From: Betaproteobacteria bacterium
GTDB lineage: Bacteria > Pseudomonadota > Gammaproteobacteria > Burkholderiales > Casimicrobiaceae
Assembly (NCBI GenBank): GCA_005883655.1
Contig: VBDA01000218.1
Span: 1-6,750 of the forward strand
DNA length: 6,750 bases
Reading direction: 5' to 3'
Part shown: one piece after another, positions 1-6,750 of the stretch
Position numbering within the stretch: position 1 is the first letter of the stretch
How the letters are laid out: every line of letters starts with the position of its first letter
The notes under the pieces: model-generated
The model's input: the letters and a program-made list of their open reading frames with translations, nothing else
Databases searched by the model: none
Told to the model about the DNA's origin: nothing
Made by a program: the position numbers and the translations under genes

Positions 1-7
1 AGCGGCG

Positions 8-358
8 ATGGTCGACAAGATCAAGATGGCAGTGGCGGTTGCGCTGGTGATCGCGGGCATCTGGGGCTACTACCACTTCAGCGAAACCGCGCAGGTCTTA
101 CGGGTGCTGATGGTACTCGGCGGTCTTATCGCTGCCGGCGCGGTCGCCTGGTTGACGGCACCGGGCAAGGAATTGTTCACTTTTTCGCAGGAAGCATGGC
201 AGGAAGCAAGCAAGGTGTCTTGGCCTACGCGCAAGGAGACGGTTCAAACGACGGGAGTCGTTTTCGCTTTCGTCGTAGTCATGGCGCTCTTCCTGTTCGC
301 GGTCGACACGTCGCTCGCGTGGCTGGTCAAACTCGTCACCGGGCGGGGCGAGGGATGA
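8..358 (+). CDS. secE: Preprotein translocase subunit SecE
   Basis: SecE is the small essential membrane subunit of the SecYEG channel and clamps SecY together in the inner membrane. The 116-residue product has three hydrophobic stretches, at about residues 7-24, 31-50 and 83-106, as in the three-helix proteobacterial form. Between the second and third lies the amphipathic cytoplasmic helix with the family motif WPTRKET at residues 72-78. The gene sits directly before nusG, its usual partner, and its TGA overlaps the nusG ATG. The start is uncertain: ATG at 8 gives MVDKIKM, which resembles family N-termini, but only seven bases precede it, so no ribosome binding site can be judged, and the frame stays open to the left edge. 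The identity is secure; the N-terminus is not. Confidence 0.93.
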   Translation: MVDKIKMAVAVALVIAGIWGYYHFSETAQVLRVLMVLGGLIAAGAVAWLTAPGKELFTFSQEAWQEASKVSWPTRKETVQTTGVVFAFVVVMALFLFAVDTSLAWLVKLVTGRGEG

Positions 359-891
359 ACGACAAGAAGTGGTTTGTCGTTCACGCCTACTCGGGATTCG
401 AGAAAAGCGTGATGCGCGCGCTGACGGAGCGCATCAAGCGGTCAGGGATGGCAGATCGGTTCGGCAAGATCCTGGTGCCGGTCGAAGAAGTAGTGGAAAT
501 GAAAAAAGGCGCGAAGGCGATTTCGGAGCGGAAGTTTTTCCCCGGCTACGTGCTGGTCGAGATGGAAATGACCGACGACACCTGGCACCTCGTGAAAAGC
601 ACGCCGAAGGTGACCGGCTTCGTGGGCGGGACGGCCAACAAGCCGACGCCGATTACGCAGAAGGAAGTGGACGGGATCCTGAAGCAGGTGCAGGAAGGCG
701 TCGAAAAGCCGCGGCCGAAAGTGCTTTTCGAAATGGGCGAGGCAGTGCGGGTCAAGGAAGGCCCGTTCACCGACTTCCACGGCAATGTGGAAGACGTCAA
801 CTACGAAAAAAGCAAGCTGCGGGTCTCGGTGACGATTTTCGGGCGGTCGACGCCGGTGGAGCTGGACTTCTCGCAAGTCGAGAAAGCCTGA
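355..891 (+). CDS. nusG: Transcription termination/antitermination factor NusG
   Basis: NusG binds the elongating RNA polymerase, reduces pausing, and links polymerase to Rho or to ribosomal protein S10. The 178-residue product is close to the 181 residues of E. coli NusG. The NGN domain fills roughly residues 1-115, with the opening [12 protein letters not shown] and the core [11 protein letters not shown] at residues 60-70. The KOW domain begins near VRVKEGPF (131-138). The tail [18 protein letters not shown] nearly matches E. coli; F162 and R164 correspond to E. coli F165 and R167, in the region that contacts S10 and Rho. The start is the ATG at 355, which overlaps the secE stop as ATGA behind a purine-rich GGGCGAGGG and suggests translational coupling. 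The frame continues upstream to 196, but that part lies inside secE and is not family-like. Confidence 0.97.
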   Translation: MNDKKWFVVHAYSGFEKSVMRALTERIKRSGMADRFGKILVPVEEVVEMKKGAKAISERKFFPGYVLVEMEMTDDTWHLVKSTPKVTGFVGGTANKPTPITQKEVDGILKQVQEGVEKPRPKVLFEMGEAVRVKEGPFTDFHGNVEDVNYEKSKLRVSVTIFGRSTPVELDFSQVEKA

Positions 892-959
892 TATTCGGAT
901 GTTCCGTCACGCTCTGGGCGGCGGGACAAATGCGGGCAGAGGCACGTCGTTGTGTAACC

Positions 960-1000
960 GGGGAGGGCGCGAAAAAGCGTCCGTTTGAACCCACCAGGAG
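960..1000 (+). promoter_or_regulatory. Candidate L1-binding leader hairpin before rplK
   Basis: A six-pair stem, 965-970 with 977-982 (GGGCGC/GCGTCC, one G-U pair), closes a GAAAAA loop. A short outer helix can form between GGG at 961-963 and CCC at 990-992, leaving a very asymmetric internal loop with A964 on one side and GTTTGAA (983-989) on the other. The Shine-Dalgarno sequence of rplK follows immediately. In E. coli, L1 represses rplKA by binding a stem-loop in the L11 leader that mimics its 23S rRNA site, and both the position and the two-helix, asymmetric-loop layout fit that role. The base-level match to the L1 consensus was not tested, so the function is inferred. Confidence 0.5.
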
Positions 1001-1006
1001 AATACT

Positions 1007-1441
1007 GTGGCAAAGAAAATAATCGGTTTCATCAAGCTTCAGGTGCCGGCGGGCAAGGCGAATCCTAGCCCGCCGATCGGGCCGGCGCTCGGCCAGCGGG
1101 GCTTGAACATCATGGAGTTCTGCAAGGCGTTTAACGCGCAGACGCAAAAGCTCGAGCCGGGCCTGCCGATACCGGTGGTCATTACCGCCTTCGCCGACAA
1201 GAGCTTCACGTTTGTGATGAAGACCCCGCCCGCCACGGTGCTGATCATGAAGGCGGCAAAGGTCGACAAGGGAAGTCCCAAGCCGCACACGGACAAAGTA
1301 GGCAAGCTCACGCGCGCGCAAGCCGAGGAGATTGCCAAGTTGAAGACACCCGACCTCACCGCGGCCGATCTCGACGCTGCCGTGCGCACCATCGCCGGCA
1401 GCGCTCGCAGCATGGGCATCACCGTCGAAGGAGTGAAGTGA
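1007..1441 (+). CDS. rplK: 50S ribosomal protein L11
   Basis: L11 binds the GTPase-associated region of 23S rRNA (helices 43/44), at the base of the L7/L12 stalk, and helps elongation factors and the stringent factor RelA act on the ribosome. At 144 residues it has the usual length. The N-terminal domain carries the proline-rich stretch [12 protein letters not shown] (residues 19-30), including the prolines that line the thiostrepton site, and the C-terminal rRNA-binding domain ends [13 protein letters not shown]. Translation starts at GTG 1007, giving MAKKIIGF; AGGAG at 996-1000 lies six bases upstream. The rplA start follows two bases after the stop, so the pair is surely cotranscribed. Nothing in the protein is unusual. 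Confidence 0.97.
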   Translation: MAKKIIGFIKLQVPAGKANPSPPIGPALGQRGLNIMEFCKAFNAQTQKLEPGLPIPVVITAFADKSFTFVMKTPPATVLIMKAAKVDKGSPKPHTDKVGKLTRAQAEEIAKLKTPDLTAADLDAAVRTIAGSARSMGITVEGVK

Positions 1442-1443
1442 TC

Positions 1444-2175
1444 ATGGCTGACGGACAGACCAAGGATGTGCCGCGCCTTTCGAAGCGCATGAAGACCGTG
1501 CGCGGCAAGATCAATCGGGTCAAGTCGTATCCCGTCGACGAAGCGCTGAAGCTGGTCAAGGAAACGGCGACGGCAAAGTTCGACGAGTCGGTCGACGTGG
1601 CGGTTAACCTCGGCGTCGATGCCAAAAAATCGGACCAGACCGTCCGCGGTTCGGTAGTCCTGCCGGCGGGCACCGGGAAGAAGGTACGCGTTGCGGTGTT
1701 CGCTCAGGGCGAGAAGGCAAAGCTCGCAACCGAGGCTGGCGCCGACATCGTGGGCTTCGACGACCTGGCGGCCAAGGTCAAGGAGGGGTTCATGGATTTC
1801 GACGTGGTCATCGCGACACCCGATGCGATGAAGGTCGTGGGTCAGCTTGGACAGATTCTGGGCCCGCGCGGCTTGATGCCCAATCCCAAGGTCGGCACGG
1901 TCTCGGCCGACGTGAGCACTGCGGTCAAGAACGCCAAGGCGGGTCAGGTCCAGTACCGCACCGACAAGGCCGGCATCATCCAGTGCACCATCGGGCGCGC
2001 TTCGTTCACGCCGGAGCAACTCAAGGCCAATCTGGTCGCCCTGATCGAGGCGCTGAACAAATCGAGGCCGGCGGGGACCAAGGGCATCTACGTCAAAAAG
2101 ATCAGCGTCTCCAGCACCATGGGGACGGGTGTGCGGGTCGATTCATCGACGTTCCTGCAGCAGGGGCACGCATGA
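1444..2175 (+). CDS. rplA: 50S ribosomal protein L1
   Basis: L1 forms the mobile stalk beside the ribosomal E site, helps move deacylated tRNA out, and represses its own operon by binding the rplKA leader. The family signature [16 protein letters not shown] starts at residue 138, and the body ([34 protein letters not shown]) is canonical. From ATG 1444 the product is 243 residues, about ten longer than the usual 230-235: [10 protein letters not shown] precedes the conserved RLSKRMK. AAGGAG at 1428-1433, inside the end of rplK, serves this start at a ten-base spacing. An overlapping GTG at 1438 is four bases from the same site and would add two residues. A GTG at 1468 would give a family-length MPRLSKRMK, but its only AAGGA is one base away. 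The identity is certain; the start is moderately certain. Confidence 0.96.
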   Translation: MADGQTKDVPRLSKRMKTVRGKINRVKSYPVDEALKLVKETATAKFDESVDVAVNLGVDAKKSDQTVRGSVVLPAGTGKKVRVAVFAQGEKAKLATEAGADIVGFDDLAAKVKEGFMDFDVVIATPDAMKVVGQLGQILGPRGLMPNPKVGTVSADVSTAVKNAKAGQVQYRTDKAGIIQCTIGRASFTPEQLKANLVALIEALNKSRPAGTKGIYVKKISVSSTMGTGVRVDSSTFLQQGHA

Positions 2176-2240
2176 GGAAGGTATTCGGTCAAGGATATTG
2201 AAACATTTGGGGGAACGCCGCGTCAGTAGCATCGCGTGGC

Positions 2241-2313
2241 GCGCCGTCAAAGACCGTAGGAGTTCTTGAGGAGCTTAATCGTCCGCAGTCGGGGCGTCCT
2301 ACGCAGATGGTGT
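2241..2313 (+). promoter_or_regulatory. L10 leader: autoregulatory mRNA structure for rplJL
   Basis: The rplA-rplJ spacer folds by eye into a compact domain. An outer helix pairs 2244-2248 with 2306-2310 (CCGTC/GATGG) and can extend three pairs further. An asymmetric internal loop follows, AAAGAC (2249-2254) opposite CA (2304-2305). A perfect six-pair helix then joins 2255-2260 to 2298-2303 (CGTAGG/CCTACG). Its tip branches into two small hairpins, 2261-2265 with 2271-2275 and 2280-2284 with 2292-2296, linked by TAAT. The L10-(L12) complex of bacteria represses rplJL by binding a leader domain with a kink-turn-like loop that resembles its 23S rRNA site; layout and position both fit. The pairing is seen directly, and the role follows from the known family. 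Confidence 0.8.
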
Positions 2314-2320
2314 CCCTTTA

Positions 2321-2338
2321 GTCAGGATCACTCCTGGC
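2321..2338 (+). promoter_or_regulatory. Leader hairpin downstream of the L10 site
   Basis: Seven pairs (GTCAGGA/TCCTGGC, one U-G) close a TCAC loop. It lies eight bases after the L10-binding domain and some 74 bases before the rplJ start. No run of T follows, so it is not an intrinsic terminator. It may help transmit L10 binding to the ribosome binding site or protect the mRNA; the function is unknown. Confidence 0.55.
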
Positions 2339-2361
2339 TCAAGGTCACCGCAGTCGCTTAA

Positions 2362-2380
2362 ATCCGGCTTTTCGCCGGAT
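2362..2380 (+). promoter_or_regulatory. GC-rich hairpin before rplJ (not a U-tract terminator)
   Basis: A perfect seven-pair stem ATCCGGC/GCCGGAT closes a TTTTC loop. It ends 21 bases before the rplJ Shine-Dalgarno sequence. The stem and loop look like the top of an intrinsic terminator, but the following GACGCAAGAG has no T tract, so efficient termination is not expected. It could be a pause or stability element of the rplJ leader. Confidence 0.55.
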
Positions 2381-2401
2381 GACGCAAGAGTAATGGATCG
2401 T

Positions 2402-2409
2402 GGAGGTGA
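2402..2409 (+). promoter_or_regulatory. Strong Shine-Dalgarno site of rplJ
   Basis: GGAGGTGA matches eight consecutive bases of the anti-Shine-Dalgarno complement TAAGGAGGTGAT. Measured from GGAGG, it is five bases before the TTG at 2412. It overlaps in-frame GTG codons at 2400 and 2406, which argues against using those as starts and decides for TTG. Confidence 0.8.
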
Positions 2410-2411
2410 CT

Positions 2412-2978
2412 TTGGGTCTTAACTTGGAACAGAAGCAGGCGGTAGTCGCGGAAGTCGCAAAACAGGTCGCCGGCGCTCAGGCCATCGTGATGGTCGAGAA
2501 CCGCGGCATGGCGGTAGCCGCAATGACGCAGCTTCGCGCAAAGGCACGAGCTTCAGGGGTGTATTTCCGCGTGGTCAAGAACACGCTGGTACGCCGCGCG
2601 GTGGCCGAGACGCCGTTCGCATCGCTGGCCGACAAGATGGTCGGACCGCTTGCGTACGGCATCGGCGCCGATCCCGTTGCCGTGGCGAAAGTCCTCAACG
2701 ACTTCGCCAAGGGTAACGAGAAGTTCGTCATCACGGGCGGCAGCATGCCCGGGCAACTGCTGACAGCGAAGGAAATTTCCGCGCTGGCCGCATTGCCCTC
2801 GCGCGATGAGCTCATTGCCAAGCTGCTCGGCACCATGCAAGGGCCGATCGTCAAGTTCGTCCGAACGCTCAATGAAATTCCGGGCCGTTTCGTGCGCACG
2901 CTGGCGGCGGTTCGCGATTCGAAGCTGGTGGCCGACAACGCGACATCGAGCGACGCGAAATCGGGCGCGACCACCTGA
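2412..2978 (+). CDS. rplJ: 50S ribosomal protein L10
   Basis: L10 anchors L7/L12 dimers to 23S rRNA and, as the L10-L12 complex, represses its own mRNA. Starting at TTG 2412 gives [15 protein letters not shown], the expected family N-terminus, in a 188-residue protein. The frame opens at GTG 2400, but that start would lie before the ribosome binding site. The rRNA-binding domain includes [17 protein letters not shown] and [23 protein letters not shown]. The C-terminal helix that holds L12 contains FVRTL twice, at residues 149-153 and 160-164, where E. coli L10 (165 residues, from memory) has one LVRTL. This lengthens the helix by about ten residues. A polar tail, [14 protein letters not shown], follows. 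rplL starts 44 bases downstream. Confidence 0.95.
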   Translation: MGLNLEQKQAVVAEVAKQVAGAQAIVMVENRGMAVAAMTQLRAKARASGVYFRVVKNTLVRRAVAETPFASLADKMVGPLAYGIGADPVAVAKVLNDFAKGNEKFVITGGSMPGQLLTAKEISALAALPSRDELIAKLLGTMQGPIVKFVRTLNEIPGRFVRTLAAVRDSKLVADNATSSDAKSGATT

Positions 2979-3022
2979 AACTGATCTCAATCGTTTGCAA
3001 ACTTTCAAACCAGGAGTGAATC

Positions 3023-3397
3023 ATGGCTGTTGCACAAACTGAAATCCTCGACAAGATTTCGTCGATGACCGTGCTCGAGCTCTCCGAGCTCATCAAGGCG
3101 ATGGAAGACAAGTTCGGCGTGTCCGCCACCGCCGCGGTGGCTGCTGCGGCGCCCGCCGCCGCGGCCGCGCCGGCCGCCGAAGAACAGACCGAGTTCACCG
3201 TGATGCTGACCGCCATCGGCGACAACAAGGTCAACGTGATCAAGGCGGTGCGCGAGCTCACGGGTCTGGGGCTCAAGGAAGCGAAGGACGTCGTCGACGG
3301 CGCGCCGAAGGCGGTCAAGGAAGGCATCAACAAGGCCGATGCCGAGGCAGCAAAGAAGAAGCTGGAGGATGCCGGCGGAAAGGCCGAGATCAAGTAA
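3023..3397 (+). CDS. rplL: 50S ribosomal protein L7/L12
   Basis: L7/L12 is the multi-copy acidic stalk protein that recruits translational GTPases. The 124-residue product shows the three usual parts: an N-terminal dimerisation and L10-binding helix pair (about residues 1-33, [20 protein letters not shown]), a flexible Ala/Pro hinge (about 35-52), and the globular C-terminal domain with [20 protein letters not shown] followed by [14 protein letters not shown], the surface that contacts elongation factors. ATG 3023 follows AGGAGTGA at 3012-3019 at good spacing, a stronger signal than most genes here, in line with the need for several copies per ribosome. It is cotranscribed with rplJ across a short spacer that includes the palindrome GTTTGCAAAC (2993-3002). 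Confidence 0.98.
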   Translation: MAVAQTEILDKISSMTVLELSELIKAMEDKFGVSATAAVAAAAPAAAAAPAAEEQTEFTVMLTAIGDNKVNVIKAVRELTGLGLKEAKDVVDGAPKAVKEGINKADAEAAKKKLEDAGGKAEIK

Positions 3398-3410
3398 GAA
3401 GGTAGGAATG

Positions 3411-3438
3411 CCGCGCCTGCGGGATGTCGCGGGCGCGG
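3411..3438 (+). terminator. Putative attenuator hairpin after rplL
   Basis: An eleven-pair stem joins 3411-3421 (CCGCGCCTGCG) to 3428-3438 (CGCGGGCGCGG) with one U-G pair, around a GGATGT loop. It starts 13 bases after the rplL stop. The following bases TGCCAAGCTTCGG contain no T tract, so complete termination is unlikely; a leaky terminator, a pause site or a 3'-end stabiliser for the rplJL message fits better. In E. coli a leaky terminator at this place sets the ratio between ribosomal protein and polymerase genes. Confidence 0.55.
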
Positions 3439-3497
3439 TGCCAAGCTTCGGGAGCGCAGTTCTCCCAGAGGCCGAAGACAAGCGAGTCGCCGGTGGC

Positions 3498-3527
3498 TTG
3501 AAACCGGGCACTCTGGCCGCATATAGG
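3498..3527 (+). promoter_or_regulatory. Candidate sigma70 promoter upstream of rpoB
   Basis: TTGAAA at 3498-3503 matches five of six bases of the -35 consensus. After 18 bases, TATAGG at 3522-3527 matches four of six bases of the -10 consensus. Transcription would begin near 3534, leaving an untranslated leader of about 185 bases that opens with the 3540-3566 hairpin. The surrounding DNA is GC-rich, so this AT-richer patch stands out. Minor internal promoters are known in this cluster in E. coli, but no evidence beyond the hexamers supports activity here. Confidence 0.35.
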
Positions 3528-3539
3528 CTTGCTTATCTT

Positions 3540-3566
3540 TGTCTTCTGAACCGACTGCAGAAGACA
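3540..3566 (+). promoter_or_regulatory. Nine-pair hairpin in the rpoB leader
   Basis: A perfect stem TGTCTTCTG/CAGAAGACA (3540-3548 with 3558-3566), extendable by two U-G pairs, closes the loop AACCGACTG. CCGAC of the loop (3551-3555) is complementary to GTCGG at 3573-3577, so an H-type pseudoknot is possible. No T tract follows. Together with the next stem it occupies the place of the E. coli RNase III processing site, but neither processing nor regulation can be shown from sequence alone. Confidence 0.55.
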
Positions 3567-3576
3567 GGTTTGGTCG

Positions 3577-3620
3577 GACGGTGCACACCAAGGTAATCGT
3601 TGGAAGGTGAGCGTGCCGTC
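3577..3620 (+). promoter_or_regulatory. Long interrupted hairpin in the rpoB leader
   Basis: GACGGTGC (3577-3584) pairs with GTGCCGTC (3613-3620) over eight positions, two of them G-U. After a small internal loop, CACC (3586-3589) pairs with GGTG (3606-3609). About twelve pairs in all make a double-stranded arm that could be a substrate for RNase III. Base 3577 is shared with the possible pseudoknot of the preceding hairpin, so the two structures could compete slightly. Confidence 0.4.
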
Positions 3621-3630
3621 GTCCGCCAGC

Positions 3631-3662
3631 GGTTGGTAGTGGCCAACCACCATCCTTGATGG
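3631..3662 (+). repeat. Two small adjacent hairpins before rpoB
   Basis: GGTTGG/CCAACC (3631-3636 with 3643-3648, loop TAGTGG) is followed directly by CCATC/GATGG (3650-3654 with 3658-3662, loop CTT). Both are short and neither is followed by a T tract. They end 57 bases before the rpoB start and do not cover its ribosome binding site. A role in leader folding is possible, but chance pairing cannot be excluded. Confidence 0.35.
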
Positions 3663-3719
3663 AAGGGGCTAGCTTTCGCCGGGGCGCATTCGCAAGCATC
3701 TCAAATGAGGTCAAGGCCC

Positions 3720-6750
<3,031 letters not shown>

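Larger units (their letters stand above)
3398..3719 (+). other. Non-coding rplL-rpoB spacer, rich in hairpins
   Basis: This 322-base stretch holds no gene I can support; the short open frames crossing it do not resemble known proteins. In E. coli the equivalent spacer holds a partial terminator (attenuator) that lowers rpoBC transcription relative to rplJL, followed by an RNase III processing site. Here a strong GC hairpin follows rplL at once, and several more stems lie between 3540 and 3662. Smaller ones include 3446-3451 with 3472-3477 (CTTCGG/CCGAAG) and 3490-3494 with 3503-3507 (CCGGT/ACCGG). The parallel to E. coli is one of position, not demonstrated sequence homology. Confidence 0.7.

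Noticed and set aside
196..354. Upstream in-frame extension of nusG from ATG 196.
   Set aside because: The added 53 residues overlap secE, do not resemble NusG, and would displace the conserved N-terminus at 355, which is coupled to the secE stop.
912..941. CTCTG/CAGAG inverted repeat in the nusG-rplK spacer as a nusG terminator.
   Set aside because: It has only five pairs around a 20-base loop and no T tract; chance pairing is likely.
1039..2019. A 326-codon - strand frame opposite rplK and rplA.
   Set aside because: Same codon-use shadow: it spans two unrelated conserved genes and shows no recognisable domain.
2172..2201. A nine-codon leader-peptide-like frame overlapping the rplA stop (ATGAGG... 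to TGA).
   Set aside because: It is too short to support, has no clear binding site of its own, and has no run of regulatory codons as in attenuator peptides.
2198..2226. TTGAAA at 2198-2203 as the -35 box of a promoter for rplJ.
   Set aside because: No acceptable -10 hexamer is found 16-18 bases downstream (the sequence there is CGTCAG).
3339..3596. An 85-codon frame running from the end of rplL into the spacer.
   Set aside because: It starts inside rplL in another phase, crosses the GC hairpin, and has no ribosome binding site or family-like sequence.
2869..3714. A 281-codon - strand frame across rplL and the rplL-rpoB spacer.
   Set aside because: Its Ala/Ser-rich part is the reverse of the L7/L12 Ala/Pro hinge, and the rest covers structured spacer RNA. 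No family resemblance.

Overview
The window is a high-GC stretch of a bacterial chromosome carrying the classic secE-nusG-rplK-rplA-rplJ-rplL-rpoB cluster, all on the + strand. The proteins read as betaproteobacterial: the L11, L7/L12 and RpoB sequences match my recollection of that class closely (for example RpoB opening [16 protein letters not shown] and L11 opening [20 protein letters not shown]). The genus cannot be fixed from the sequence alone.

Layout: 8-358 secE (its left edge lies at the window boundary); 355-891 nusG, overlapping secE by an ATGA; 892-1006 a leader with a candidate L1-binding hairpin; 1007-1441 rplK (GTG start); 1444-2175 rplA; 2176-2411 an untranslated leader holding a well-formed L10-type autoregulatory structure and two further hairpins; 2412-2978 rplJ (probable TTG start behind a near-perfect Shine-Dalgarno sequence); 3023-3397 rplL; 3398-3719 a 322-base non-coding spacer with a strong GC hairpin just after rplL, a sigma70-like promoter candidate and several more hairpins; 3720 to the right edge rpoB, open for 1010 codons and cut by the window end.

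The genes supply the protein-export channel (SecE), the transcription elongation factor NusG, the ribosomal L1 stalk (L1), the ribosomal GTPase-associated stalk (L11, L10, L7/L12) and the RNA polymerase beta subunit. Spacing suggests the usual split into secE-nusG, rplKA and rplJL-rpoB(C) units. The long leaders before rplJ and rpoB are where regulation is expected: L1 feedback on rplKA, L10-L12 feedback on rplJL, and attenuation or processing between rplL and rpoB.

I see no mobile element, CRISPR array, tRNA or rRNA, and no undescribed system. The points worth a second look are an L10 C-terminus about ten residues longer than that of E. coli (predicting three rather than two L12 dimers), the TTG start of rplJ, and the RNA structures in the two long spacers.
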